Shown in pieces: positions 18,146 to 27,224 of a stretch of DNA of 64,000 nt. The translations under genes were made by a program, and so were the position numbers. Location: contig NZ_RAPS01000001.1 in NCBI RefSeq assembly GCF_003610255.1, positions 2,480,001 through 2,544,000 of the forward strand, written 5' to 3'. The notes below the pieces were generated by a model. It worked only from the letters and a program-made list of their open reading frames with translations, was not told the origin of the DNA and did no database searches. This DNA comes from Streptomyces sp. TLI_171. GTDB lineage: Bacteria > Actinomycetota > Actinomycetes > Streptomycetales > Streptomycetaceae. Within the stretch, counting starts at the first letter, position 1. Every line of letters starts with the position of its first letter.

Positions 18146-18191
18146 TGCAGAGATTTCTCTGCAGAGAAGTCTATGCAGAGGACTCTCTGCA
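18146..18191. promoter_or_regulatory. Operator array: four TGCA cores at 14-bp spacing
   Basis: TGCA occurs at 18146, 18160, 18174 and 18188, exactly 14 bp apart. Each adjacent pair bounds an 18-bp dyad: TGCAGAGATTTCTCTGCA (perfect), TGCAGAGAAGTCTATGCA (one mismatch in the 7-bp arms) and TGCAGAGGACTCTCTGCA (perfect 7-bp arms). The array ends 15 bp before the arsR start and overlaps where a promoter must lie (possible -10 TAGTGT at 18195-18200, implying a nearly leaderless mRNA). It is the likely binding site of the downstream ArsR-type repressor. Confidence 0.75.
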
Positions 18192-18206
18192 TCCTAGTGT
18201 GGAGCC

Positions 18207-18827
18207 ATGAACGAGCACCGCCCCGAAGACCCCTCCGCGACCGCTCCCCAGGGCGGCAACCCGCGCCGCAAGCTGGACGCCGGCTCGCTGCGTGGACTCG
18301 CCCACCCGCTGCGGATGCGGCTGCTGGACGAACTGCGGCTGAACGGCCCCGCCACCTCCGCGCGGCTCGCCGACCGCACCGGCGAGTCCACCGGCACCAT
18401 CAGCTGGCACCTGCGGCACCTCGCCGAGCACGGCTTCATCGAGGAGGAGCCCGACCGCGGCACCAAGCGGGAACGCTGGTGGCGCGCCGTGCGCGGCGCG
18501 ATCGTGCTGAGCGCCACCGACTTCGACCAGGACCCGTCCTCCCGGGCCGCGCTCTCGGTCTTCCAGGCCGAGAACCTGCGCCGGCAGTACCAGCGGGTCG
18601 CCGACTCGCTGGCCGCCGAGTGGGAGGGCGACTGGCGCGGCGCCGGCTCCATCACCGACTGGAGCAACCTGCGACTGACGCCCGATCAGCTCCGCGCCCT
18701 CAACGAGGAACTGTCCGCCGTCGTCGCCCGCCACACCCCCGACCCGGACGCCGCCACCGACCCGGCCGCGCGGCCGGTCATCGTCCAGATCCAGGCACTG
18801 CCCCGAAAGGACCCCGACCGGCCATGA
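18207..18827 (+). CDS. ArsR-type winged-helix regulator of the adjacent MFS exporter
   Basis: 206-residue regulator with an N-terminal winged helix (about 25-100): SLRGLAHPLRMRLLDELRLN, then recognition-region SARLADRTGESTGTISWHLR, then the wing EEEPDRGTKRERWWRAV. The C-terminal half (about 110-206) is longer than in metal-sensing ArsR proteins and has no cysteine ligands, so a small organic ligand is more likely than a metal. Its stop overlaps the MFS start (ATGA), so the two are translationally coupled. The palindromic array just upstream suggests autorepression of both genes. Ligand unknown. Confidence 0.87.
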   Translation: MNEHRPEDPSATAPQGGNPRRKLDAGSLRGLAHPLRMRLLDELRLNGPATSARLADRTGESTGTISWHLRHLAEHGFIEEEPDRGTKRERWWRAVRGAIVLSATDFDQDPSSRAALSVFQAENLRRQYQRVADSLAAEWEGDWRGAGSITDWSNLRLTPDQLRALNEELSAVVARHTPDPDAATDPAARPVIVQIQALPRKDPDRP

Positions 18828-20188
18828 CCGTGCCCGCCCCCTCCGCCCGCACCGCCGACCGTCCGGTGAGCGCCTCCGGCCTTCCCTCCGGTCCGACCGT
18901 CCGCCGTCGCGCCGCCGGGCTGCTGCGGCGCCACCGCGACTTCCGACTGCTGTGGATCGGCGAGACCGCCAACAAGTACGGCTCCGCCGTCACCGGTCTG
19001 GCGCTGCCGCTGATCGCGGTCAGCACCCTGCACTCGAGCACCTTCCAGGTCGGACTGCTCGGCGCCGCGGGCTGGCTGCCCTGGCTGCTGATCGGCCTGC
19101 CCGCGGGCGTCTGGGTGGACCGGCTGCGCTGCCGCCCGATCATGCTCACCGCGACCGCGATCTCGCTGGTGCTGTACGCCACCGTCCCGCTGGCCGCGCT
19201 CACGGGCGCGCTCACCCTGTGGCACCTGCTGGCCGTCGCGCTGCTCGCCGGCGCCGCCGGCGTGTTCTTCCAGACCGCGTACACCGCCTACCTGCCGCAG
19301 CTGCTCGACTCCGCCGACCAGGCCGAGGGCAACGCCAAGCTGCACGGCAGCGCCTCGGCCGCGGGCATCGCCGGACTCGGCAGCGGCGGCCTGATCGCCC
19401 AGCTCGCCGGGCCGGTCAACGGGCTGCTCGCCAACACCGCGACCTTCCTGCTGTCGCTCTGGTGCACCGCCCGGATCGGCCACCGCGAGACCGGCCGCGG
19501 CGAGCGCCCCCGCCGGGCGCTGCGCCAGGAGATCGGCGAGGGACTGCGACTGCTCGGCTCCGACGTCTGGTTCCGCACCCTCACGCTGTTCGGCGCCGCG
19601 TCCAACCTGGTGCTGACGGGATATCAGTCCCTGCTGGTGGTGTTCCTGATCCGCGAGGTCGGCATCGGCGAGGGCACCGTCGGCCTGCTGGTCGCGCTGG
19701 CCTCCACCGGCGGCATCGTCGGCGCCGCCGTCGCCCGCCGGGTCGCGGCCCGGCTCGGCACCTCGCGCGCCATGCTGGTGCTGGAACTCGCGCTGCCCGC
19801 GCTGGCCGTGCTCATCCCGCTGACCAGCAGTGGCGCCGGACTGGTCTGGTACCTGCTCGGCGGGTTCGGTGCCTCCTGCGGCGTCGTCGCCGGAAACGTC
19901 ATCAAGGCGACCTTCCAGCAGCGCTACTGCCCGCCGGAGCTGCTCGGCCGGCTCTCCGCCAGCAGCGCGGTGCTCAACTTCGGCTCCATCCCGCTCGGCG
20001 CGGTGCTGGCCGGCGTCCTCGGCACCGAGCTCGGCGTCCGGCCCGCGATGTGGCTGATGACCGTCGGCGTGCCGCTGGCCGCCCTGATCCTGTGGTGCTC
20101 CCCGATGCGCCGGGTCCGCGACCTGCCCACCGAGCGGCGGACGACGGCCGCCGAGGCCGCCACGGCGGGTGCGCTCGACCCGGTGTGA
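18824..20188 (+). CDS. MFS transporter (multidrug/macrolide efflux type)
   Basis: 454-residue inner-membrane exporter with about 11-12 membrane helices. The N-terminal RHRDFRLLWIGETANKYGSA motif and LPAGVWVDRLRCRPIM loop are typical of the MefA/TetV-like exporter branch, usually found with small regulators. It starts within the stop of the ArsR gene. The cytoplasmic tail ends with a basic and Ala-rich stretch. The substrate cannot be read from the sequence, but the paired regulator suggests an inducible drug or metabolite. Confidence 0.88.
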   Translation: MTVPAPSARTADRPVSASGLPSGPTVRRRAAGLLRRHRDFRLLWIGETANKYGSAVTGLALPLIAVSTLHSSTFQVGLLGAAGWLPWLLIGLPAGVWVDRLRCRPIMLTATAISLVLYATVPLAALTGALTLWHLLAVALLAGAAGVFFQTAYTAYLPQLLDSADQAEGNAKLHGSASAAGIAGLGSGGLIAQLAGPVNGLLANTATFLLSLWCTARIGHRETGRGERPRRALRQEIGEGLRLLGSDVWFRTLTLFGAASNLVLTGYQSLLVVFLIREVGIGEGTVGLLVALASTGGIVGAAVARRVAARLGTSRAMLVLELALPALAVLIPLTSSGAGLVWYLLGGFGASCGVVAGNVIKATFQQRYCPPELLGRLSASSAVLNFGSIPLGAVLAGVLGTELGVRPAMWLMTVGVPLAALILWCSPMRRVRDLPTERRTTAAEAATAGALDPV

Positions 20189-20265
20189 CCTCGTGTCGTG
20201 CCGGCGGTGGGCCGCAGGTGATGAGGGCTGGTCAGGTCGGCGGCGGGGCTGTCAGTCCGACGGGC

Positions 20266-20337
20266 GGTCAGCCGGGGCGGTCAGCCGGCCGGGGTGGCCG
20301 ACCGGCCAGGGTGGTCAGCCGGGGCGGTCAGCCGGCC
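20266..20337. repeat. Two 25-bp direct repeats between converging genes
   Basis: A 25-bp unit beginning GGTCAGCCGGGGCGGTCAGC occurs at 20266-20290 and again at 20313-20337, 47 bp apart. The second copy contains the stop codon of the chelatase-like gene. The region is rich in GGTCAG and CCGGCC and can fold; it may act in transcription termination between the two converging genes. Confidence 0.7.
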
Positions 20338-21080
20338 AGGCGAACGGTCCGGGAGACGCAGGACTGGTAGCGCTCCAGGACCAGGCGGGCCACCAACGGG
20401 TGGTCGCCGAGCGGGGCGGAGGTCAGTGCGCCACCGGCTGCGGCGGCCAGCCTGGCGAAGTCCCCGGGGGCGGTGAAGTACGAGGCGACCGCGACCGCAG
20501 AGTGCCCCTCGGCCGTGAACTCGGCCACCTGCGAGGCCACGCTGGGCCCCCCGGCCGCCACGTACCCCGGCCGGACGTCGACGCCCAGGCGGGCGGACAG
20601 CAGCGCGGCCTGCGCCTCGGTGTCCCGTGCGGCGTCCGGATCGCGGGAGCCGGAGGCGGCGAGCACCACCGGTTCGCCCCGCCAACCGGCCGACGCCAAC
20701 CGGTCGACCAGCGCCTCGGTGAGCAGCGGGTCCGGGCCGAGCGGGGCGGCACACTCCCCCGCCAGGTGCGGCGCGGCGGACAGCACCCGGGGGATGTCCG
20801 TCTTGCTGTGGTAGCCGCGGCTGAGCAGCAGCGGCACCAGCACCACCCGGCCGCTCAGCTCGTCCAGCACCTCGGGCAGCAGCGGGTCGTTCAGGCCCAG
20901 GTGTCCGAGCCGGATGTCCAACTCCGGTCGGACCAGCCGCAGTCGGGCGTGCAACCGGCCGAGTTCGGCGGCCGCGGCAGGGTCGTGGGAGCCGTGCGCC
21001 ACCAGCACCAGGGCCGGGCGGCGGGCCGCGTGCAGCACCCGCAGCGGGGCGAGGCGGCCGGGGAGCGAGGTGGTGGTCAT
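20328..21080 (-). CDS. Sirohydrochlorin chelatase-like (CbiX) protein
   Basis: 250-residue protein with two CbiX-like half-domains. Domain one has PALVLVAHGSHDPAAAAELG, with the chelatase histidine in HGSHD, and VLVPLLLSRGYHSKTDIPRV, with the second histidine. Domain two has VVLAASGSRDPDA, where the histidine is replaced by serine. Family members insert Fe or Co into sirohydrochlorin for siroheme or cobalamin. The neighbouring nitrite reductase needs siroheme, which fits an iron-inserting role, although the genes are not in one operon. It starts with ATG (MTTTSLPGRLAPLRV). Confidence 0.85.
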   Translation of the reverse strand: MTTTSLPGRLAPLRVLHAARRPALVLVAHGSHDPAAAAELGRLHARLRLVRPELDIRLGHLGLNDPLLPEVLDELSGRVVLVPLLLSRGYHSKTDIPRVLSAAPHLAGECAAPLGPDPLLTEALVDRLASAGWRGEPVVLAASGSRDPDAARDTEAQAALLSARLGVDVRPGYVAAGGPSVASQVAEFTAEGHSAVAVASYFTAPGDFARLAAAAGGALTSAPLGDHPLVARLVLERYQSCVSRTVRLAG

Positions 21081-21237
21081 AGCGCCAGCCTGCCGGACGG
21101 CTGTTTCACCCCGGTTGCCCGGCGGTCACGGGTGGTTTCCCTGCTCTCACAGCCGGCCGCGCGGCGATGAGCGGTAGGGCCGGGGGAACGAAGACGGGAA
21201 CGCCCCCGCCCGGTTCAACCCGGTCCGACCTGGCCCG

Positions 21238-24087
21238 TCAACGCTCGGACTGCACCGGACGGTCGGGCTCGGGCGTTGGCTGGGGCTGCCGGGGGACGCG
21301 CGGACGGCGGGCCGGCGCCGCCCCGGCCTGGGCGGGCGGAGGTGCGGCGGTTCCGGCGGCCACCCGCTGGGCGGACTGGACGGGCACGGCGGCGTGCCAC
21401 GGCGCGCCGGGCTGGGCGTCCGGCTCCCAGCCGTGGCGCAGCAGGTCGGCGGCCCCGGCCGATCCGATGGACCGGTCGGAGGCCGCGGACTGCTGAAGGA
21501 GCATCAGGGCCTCGCCGTGGGCCAGCGGGTCGCCCGCGTCCGCGGCCCGGCGGTACCACTCCAGGGCGGTGCCGGTCCGCCGGCGGTCGGCGAGCATCCG
21601 GGCCGCGGCGAGCAGGGCGTCCCGGTCGCCTTCCGTCGCCGCCCGCCCGTACCAGTCGAGGGCGTCGTCGATCCGGCCACGGCTCTCCAGCATCTCCGCG
21701 GCCTCGCGGGCGGCCTGCCGGTCCCCCGTGTCGGCAAGGCACTGCACCCATGCGATCGCCCGGTCGGTGCTCACCGACCCGGACAGCATCCGGGCCGCCT
21801 CCCGCAGTCGGTCCGGCTCCGGGCGGTCGGTGGAGCGCAGCAGCAGGTCCGCCTCGAAGTAGCGGCCGGCGTCCTTCAACAGGTCGACCGCGTCCTGGAG
21901 CCGTGCCGGGCCGCGCTGCTCGGCGAGCGCCGGCGCGGCGGAACCCGACTGCGACCCGTCGGCGGCGAGGTGACCGGGCGACGGCGCCTGGCGGAGGACC
22001 GCCTCGGCGCCGCGGCCCCGGGAGGCCGGGGTCTCCGCCGTCCACCGGTCGAGGTGCCGCGCGAGCGGAGCGGTGGCGGGCAGTGCGTGCCGGTCACCGG
22101 CTTCGAAGGCGGCCAGAAGCCAGCCGGCGGACTCCCGGTGGCGGCCGGATTCGCCCAGCAGCCGGCCGAGTTCACGCATCGCGTAGGCGTCGCCGCGGCG
22201 GGCGGCGAGTTCGTAGCAGTGCACCGCCCGGTCGGTGTCGCCGTGCCGTTCGAGCAGGTCCGCCGCCTGGAACAGGGCGGTCTCGCTGCCCGCGTCGGCC
22301 GCCTTCCGGTACCAGAGCAGCGCCGTCTCCGGGTCGCCGTCGCGCTCGCTCTGCTCGGCGCGTTCCCGCAGGGCCCGGTGGTCGCCGACGTGCGCGTACC
22401 AGGGCAGGTTCCCGTACTGGCCGTGCCTGGCCAGCAGGGCGGCGGCCTCGTCCCAGGCGGTCTCGTCGCCGGACGCGGCCGCGCGTTCGTACCAGGCGGC
22501 GGCCTGGTCGATCCGGCCGGCCGACTCCAGCATCCGGGCAGCCTCGTGCGCGGCGGCCGCGACGCCCTGTTCCCAGGCCCGTTCGTACCAGGCGGCGGCG
22601 CGGTCGATCCGGCCGGCCCCGGCGCAGATCCGGGCGCATTCGGCCGCGGCTGTCGGATGCCCGTCGGCCGCCGCCCGTTCGAACCGGTCCAGGGCCTCCT
22701 CTGCCCGGCCGGCTCCGGCCAGCAGCCGCCCGGCCCGGTACCGGGCGGTGGGGTGGCCGGCCCGGGCGGCCTGCTCGAAGCGGACCAGCGCGGGCTCGAT
22801 CTCGCCGCGCCTGCCGAGGAGTTCGGCGGCCCGGCAGAGCGCCTCGGCGTCGCCGGCCCGACCGGCCCGGTCGTACCAGCCGACGGCCTGCTCGTCCTGT
22901 CCGCCGTGTTCCAGCAGTTCCGCTGCGCGCATCGGTGCCTCCGGCACTCCGAGGTCGGCTGCCGCGCCGTACCAGTCGACAGCCTCCGCGGTACGGCCCG
23001 CCTCGGCGAGCATGGCAGCCCCCACCGACAGCGCGGCGCGGTCGCCCGCCTCGACGGCCGCGGTGCACAGGCCGATCGCGGTCCGGGTGAGACCGCGGCC
23101 CGCCGCGGCCCTGGCGAGCGCGGCCCGGTCGTCGGGGTGCGCGTGCCTGGTGAGGCAGTCCCACAGTCCGGGCGGGACCGGGCGGCTCTCCCGTTCCGGC
23201 CCCAACTGCCGCACCAGCGACTCGGCCAGCCGCACCCGGTGCCCGTCCGCCGCGCCTGCTGCCGGCCCGGCGACGCCTCCGGTCGGTCCGGGCGCGGCCT
23301 GCTCCGCCGGTCCGCCCGCCGGGCCCTCGACCGTCAGCAGCGCGCCCGTGCCGGGCACCGCCTTCCGCAGGTACACCATGGCCGCGGCCACCCACCCCGG
23401 TTCGAGGGCGTCGCGCTCACGGTCCGTCAGGTAGAGCGGAGCGGCGGCGGCCAGCAGGACCGCGGGCAACTCCGGGCGGTGGCCCAGGCGGAGCGCGTCC
23501 AGCGCGGCGTCCAGCACTGCCCCGGCCGCCGGGGGCGCCGACCGGTAACGGCTCACCAGCCGCAGGCCGGCGGGCGCGGGCCCGCCGGCCGGGCGACGCG
23601 GCCCGGTCACCGGCGGGCGTCGGGCGGAGGAAGGCGGTGTCGCCCGGTGCTCGCCGGGGCGCTCGGCGCCGCGGGGCCGGTCGGATGTCGGGCTGTCGGC
23701 CTTCGACCCGTCGAAGGCCGGGGCGCGGTGGGAGTCCGCACCCGCCGGCCGTGGGCCCTCGGACTGTGCGCCGTCGGACCGTGGGCTCTCGGACCGTGCG
23801 CGATCGGCTTCCATGAGGGCGGACCAGTAGGGGGCCTGACGGACCGGCCGGCCTGCGGCGCGGGCCAACTCCCCGGCCACCGCAGTGAGTCGGTCCAGTT
23901 CGCGGGGCACCGAGCGACCCGACAGCCAGCCGTTCAGGGTGGACGGGCCGATGCCGCCCAGCCGGGCGAGGCGCTTCTGGGTGACCGTCCGCCCGCCGAC
24001 CCGGCGGGCCGCCTCCCAGAGCGGGAGCAACTCGCGCAGCACCGCCGAGTGGGCCGCCCGTCCCCTCACCCGTACGTCTGCTGCCAT
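21238..24087 (-). CDS. Large HTH protein with TPR/Sel1-like repeats
   Basis: 949-residue protein. The N-terminus (about 15-75) has an XRE-like helix-turn-helix: TVTQKRLARLGGIGPSTLNG followed by GRSVPRELDRLTAVAGEL. A low-complexity Ser/Pro/Arg linker (about 95-170) with SEGPRPAG-like repeats follows. From about residue 300 to 900 come many 34-38-residue helical repeats of the pattern WYERAAASGDETAWDEAAAL and AECARICAGAGRIDRAAAWY, as in TPR/Sel1 proteins. Such HTH-TPR proteins are common in Streptomyces, and their partners are mostly unknown. The ATG has a GGGGAG site 6-7 bases upstream. It separates the chelatase-like gene from nirB and is divergent from nirB. Confidence 0.8.
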   Translation of the reverse strand: MAADVRVRGRAAHSAVLRELLPLWEAARRVGGRTVTQKRLARLGGIGPSTLNGWLSGRSVPRELDRLTAVAGELARAAGRPVRQAPYWSALMEADRARSESPRSDGAQSEGPRPAGADSHRAPAFDGSKADSPTSDRPRGAERPGEHRATPPSSARRPPVTGPRRPAGGPAPAGLRLVSRYRSAPPAAGAVLDAALDALRLGHRPELPAVLLAAAAPLYLTDRERDALEPGWVAAAMVYLRKAVPGTGALLTVEGPAGGPAEQAAPGPTGGVAGPAAGAADGHRVRLAESLVRQLGPERESRPVPPGLWDCLTRHAHPDDRAALARAAAGRGLTRTAIGLCTAAVEAGDRAALSVGAAMLAEAGRTAEAVDWYGAAADLGVPEAPMRAAELLEHGGQDEQAVGWYDRAGRAGDAEALCRAAELLGRRGEIEPALVRFEQAARAGHPTARYRAGRLLAGAGRAEEALDRFERAAADGHPTAAAECARICAGAGRIDRAAAWYERAWEQGVAAAAHEAARMLESAGRIDQAAAWYERAAASGDETAWDEAAALLARHGQYGNLPWYAHVGDHRALRERAEQSERDGDPETALLWYRKAADAGSETALFQAADLLERHGDTDRAVHCYELAARRGDAYAMRELGRLLGESGRHRESAGWLLAAFEAGDRHALPATAPLARHLDRWTAETPASRGRGAEAVLRQAPSPGHLAADGSQSGSAAPALAEQRGPARLQDAVDLLKDAGRYFEADLLLRSTDRPEPDRLREAARMLSGSVSTDRAIAWVQCLADTGDRQAAREAAEMLESRGRIDDALDWYGRAATEGDRDALLAAARMLADRRRTGTALEWYRRAADAGDPLAHGEALMLLQQSAASDRSIGSAGAADLLRHGWEPDAQPGAPWHAAVPVQSAQRVAAGTAAPPPAQAGAAPARRPRVPRQPQPTPEPDRPVQSER

Positions 24088-24596
24088 CGCCAGCTCCCCG
24101 GCCGGACCCGGATCGGATCTTCGAATCCGCTCCCCTTCGTGCAGAGTACGCACTCCCGCACCGCGTCGTACCGACTTCTCCGCGAATCGCGTTTCGGATC
24201 GGCGGTCCTGCCGCCGCGCACGCTCATCACCTGCTATGGGGCCCGATCGAGCCGCCTCCCGAGCGCGGCGAACGTTCTCTCGCCCATGGCTCTCCCGTTC
24301 GGGTCGCGGTCGAAGCGGTGCGCGGACACCTCTCACAGCGGCGGTCGAGCGCCGATGAGGTCGAAGTTCCGGCGGTGAAACAGCGCGGCACCGGTCGAGA
24401 AACACCCTCCGACCATGCTCGGTGCCACGACAGCGACCGGCTGCGGGCGAGCAACCGCCCACCCGGTCGGGGCCTCCGGCGGGACCGGAGGAGCGCTGTC
24501 CCACCACCGGACCGATCGCGGTCCGGTCGACGCCCCGGTCAGCCCGCCAGCTCCAGTTGCCCACCACCCGGAGCGCGACCTCGGAGGGACTTCCCG
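24088..24596. other. 509-bp divergent intergenic region upstream of nirB
   Basis: No gene is seen here. It must hold the promoters of the HTH-TPR gene (minus) and nirBD (plus). The GlnR-type box at 24366-24403 is the one clear regulatory element. The rest is less GC-rich than coding sequence and shows no strong -35/-10 pair that I can defend. Confidence 0.55.
24366..24403 (+). promoter_or_regulatory. GlnR-type box upstream of nirBD
   Basis: The arrangement GTTCC-n6-GAAAC-n6-GCACC-n6-GAAAC matches the known actinobacterial GlnR pattern gTnAC-n6-GaAAc repeated at 22 bp, with every spacer exactly 6. Both GAAAC half-sites are perfect; the two upstream half-sites are 4/5 and about 2/4 matches. 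It lies about 190 bp before the nirB ATG. Known from S. coelicolor: GlnR activates nirB under nitrogen limitation. Confidence 0.7.
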
Positions 24597-27224
24597 ATGA
24601 CCACCACCAAGCCCACACTGCTCCTGGTCGGCTACGGCATGGTCGGCCACCGCTTCCTGGAAGCCCTGGCCGACTCCGGTGCCGCCGCCCGCTACCGGGT
24701 CGTCGTGCTCGCCGAGGAACCCCGACCCGCCTACGACCGGGTCGGCCTGACCTCCTACTTCGCCGGCAAGACCCCCGAGGACCTGCTGCTCGCGGAGGAC
24801 GGCTTCACCGATCGGCACGGGTTCGAGGTGCACCTCTCCTCCCCCGCCGTCTCACTCGACCCGGCGGCCCGGACCGTCACCACGGCCGCCGGGCACACCG
24901 TCCCCTACGACACCCTGGTGCTGGCCACCGGCTCGTACCCGTTCGTCCCGCCGGTGGACGGCCGGGACGCCGAGGGGTGCTTCGTCTACCGCACCATCGA
25001 GGACCTCCAGGCGATCGAGTCCTACTCGGCCGGGGCCCGGGTGGGCGCGGTGGTCGGCGGCGGCCTGCTCGGGCTGGAGGCCGCGGGCGCGCTGAAGGGC
25101 CTCGGCCTGGAGACCCACGTGGTGGAGTTCGCGCCGCGCCTGATGCCCGTTCAGGTCGACGACGCCGGTGGCGCGGCGCTGCGGCGGACCATCGAGTCGA
25201 TGGGCGTCGTCGTCCACACCGGGATCGGCACCAAGTCGATCACCGTCGCCGATGGCCGCGCCGTCGGCATGTCCTTCACCGACGACTCGGAGCTGGCCAC
25301 CGACCTGGTGGTGTTCTCCGCCGGTGTCCGCCCCCGCGACCAGCTGGCCCGGGAGGCCGGTCTGACGGTCGGTGAGCGCGGCGGCATCGCGGTGGACGAA
25401 CTCTGCCGCACCTCGGACCAGCACATCTACGCCATCGGCGAGTGCGCCCTCGCGGTGGACGGCCGGGTCTACGGCCTGGTCGCCCCCGGCTACGAGATGG
25501 CCGTCTCGGTGGCCCAGCAGCTGGCCGAGCAGGCCGCTCAGCCCTTCACCGGTGCGGACCTCTCCACCAAGCTGAAGCTCCTCGGGGTGGACGTCGCCAG
25601 CTTCGGCGACGCCTTCGGCACCACGCCCGGCTCGCTCGACGTGGTGTACTCCGACTCCCGCTCCGGCGTCTACAAGAAGCTGGTGGTCACCGGGGAGGGC
25701 GCGCTGCTCGGCGGCATCCTGGTCGGCGACGCCTCGGCGTACGCCACGCTGCGGCCGCTGGCGGGCACCGGGAACCCGCTGCCCGTCCCCGCCGAGTCCC
25801 TGGTGCTGCCGGCCGGGGTGGACTCGGCGGTCTCGCTGGGCAGTTCGGCGCTGCCGGACGACGCGGTGATCTGCAGCTGCAACAACGTCACCAAGGGCAC
25901 CATCCGGGCGGCCGTCACCGACCACCAGTGCACCACCGTCCCCGAGGTGAAGAAATGCACCCGGGCCGGCACCAACTGCGGCTCCTGCGTGAAGCTGGTC
26001 GGCACCATCGTCGCCGACGAGCTGGAGGCGAGCGGCGTCGAGGTCGACAAGGGCCTGTGCCCGTGCTTCGCCCACACCCGCGCCGAGCTCTACGAGATCG
26101 TCCTGGTCAAGCGGGTCTCCACGCACCGTCAGCTGCTCGCCGAGCACGGCCGGGTGGCCGCCGGCGCCGAGGGCTGCGAGGTCTGCAAGCCGACGGTCGC
26201 GTCGATCATCGCCTCGCTGGCCCCCGAACTGGACGCCTCCGGGCACATCCTGGACGGCGAGCAGGGCGCCCTGCAGGACACCAACGACCACTTCCTGGCG
26301 AACCTGCAGAAGAACGGCTCCTACTCGGTGGTGCCGCGCATCCCCGGTGGCGAGATCACCCCGGACAAGCTGATCGTGATCGGCGAGGTGGCCAAGGAGT
26401 TCGGCCTCTACACCAAGATCACCGGCGGTCAGCGGATCGACCTGTTCGGCGCCAGCGTGGACCAGCTGCCGATGGTCTGGAGCCGGCTGGTCGCGGCGGG
26501 CTTCGAGTCCGGCCACGCGTACGGCAAGTCCCTGCGGACCGTGAAGTCCTGCGTCGGATCGACCTGGTGCCGGTACGGCGTGCAGGACTCGGTCGCCATG
26601 GCGATCCAGCTCGAACTGCGCTACCGGGGCCTGCGCTCGCCGCACAAGCTCAAGTCCGCGGTCTCCGGCTGCGCCCGCGAGTGCGCCGAGGCCCGCGGCA
26701 AGGACTTCGGCGTCATCGCCACCACCAACGGCTGGAACCTGTACGTCGGCGGCAACGGCGGCGCCACGCCCCGGCACGCCGACCTGCTCGCCCAGGACCT
26801 GGACGACGAGCAGCTGATCCGCCTGATCGACCGGTTCCTGATGTTCTACATCCGCACCGCCGACCGGCTGGAGCGCACCTCCACCTGGCTGGAGCGGATC
26901 GAGGGCGGCCTGGACCACGTCCGCGAGGTGGTGGTGGAGGACTCCCTCGGCATCGCGGACGAGCTGGAGTCCCTGATGGCACGTCACATCGGCGAATACC
27001 AGGACGAGTGGGCGGCGACCCTCGCCGACCCCGACCGGATGCGCCGCTTCGTCTCCTTCGTCAACGCGCCCGGCGTCCCCGACCCGAGCATCCAGTTCGT
27101 GCCCGAGCGCGACCAGGTCAAGCCCGACCTGGTGCTGCTGGCCACCGAGGAGCAGCTGCTCGCCGCCCTCGACCCCGACAACGCCCCGTTCCCGGCCGCC
27201 CGACTCCTGGAGGAAGCCCGATGA
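24597..27224 (+). CDS. nirB: Assimilatory nitrite reductase [NAD(P)H], large subunit
   Basis: 875-residue cytoplasmic enzyme reducing nitrite to ammonia. Domains in order: FAD/NAD(P)H oxidoreductase (about 5-400; LLLVGYGMVGHRFLEAL, GAVVGGGLLGLEAAGALKGL, HIYAIGECA), two BFD-like [2Fe-2S] modules (CSCNNVTKGTIRAAV with CTRAGTNCGSCVKLV; then CPCF ... GCEVCKPT), ferredoxin-like half-domain, and siroheme/[4Fe-4S] reductase domain with C-X5-C (SCVGSTWCRYG) and C-X3-C (SGCARECAEA). All cluster ligands appear present. A GGAGGG site lies 9 bases before the ATG. It overlaps nirD by four bases. Confidence 0.97.
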   Translation: MTTTKPTLLLVGYGMVGHRFLEALADSGAAARYRVVVLAEEPRPAYDRVGLTSYFAGKTPEDLLLAEDGFTDRHGFEVHLSSPAVSLDPAARTVTTAAGHTVPYDTLVLATGSYPFVPPVDGRDAEGCFVYRTIEDLQAIESYSAGARVGAVVGGGLLGLEAAGALKGLGLETHVVEFAPRLMPVQVDDAGGAALRRTIESMGVVVHTGIGTKSITVADGRAVGMSFTDDSELATDLVVFSAGVRPRDQLAREAGLTVGERGGIAVDELCRTSDQHIYAIGECALAVDGRVYGLVAPGYEMAVSVAQQLAEQAAQPFTGADLSTKLKLLGVDVASFGDAFGTTPGSLDVVYSDSRSGVYKKLVVTGEGALLGGILVGDASAYATLRPLAGTGNPLPVPAESLVLPAGVDSAVSLGSSALPDDAVICSCNNVTKGTIRAAVTDHQCTTVPEVKKCTRAGTNCGSCVKLVGTIVADELEASGVEVDKGLCPCFAHTRAELYEIVLVKRVSTHRQLLAEHGRVAAGAEGCEVCKPTVASIIASLAPELDASGHILDGEQGALQDTNDHFLANLQKNGSYSVVPRIPGGEITPDKLIVIGEVAKEFGLYTKITGGQRIDLFGASVDQLPMVWSRLVAAGFESGHAYGKSLRTVKSCVGSTWCRYGVQDSVAMAIQLELRYRGLRSPHKLKSAVSGCARECAEARGKDFGVIATTNGWNLYVGGNGGATPRHADLLAQDLDDEQLIRLIDRFLMFYIRTADRLERTSTWLERIEGGLDHVREVVVEDSLGIADELESLMARHIGEYQDEWAATLADPDRMRRFVSFVNAPGVPDPSIQFVPERDQVKPDLVLLATEEQLLAALDPDNAPFPAARLLEEAR

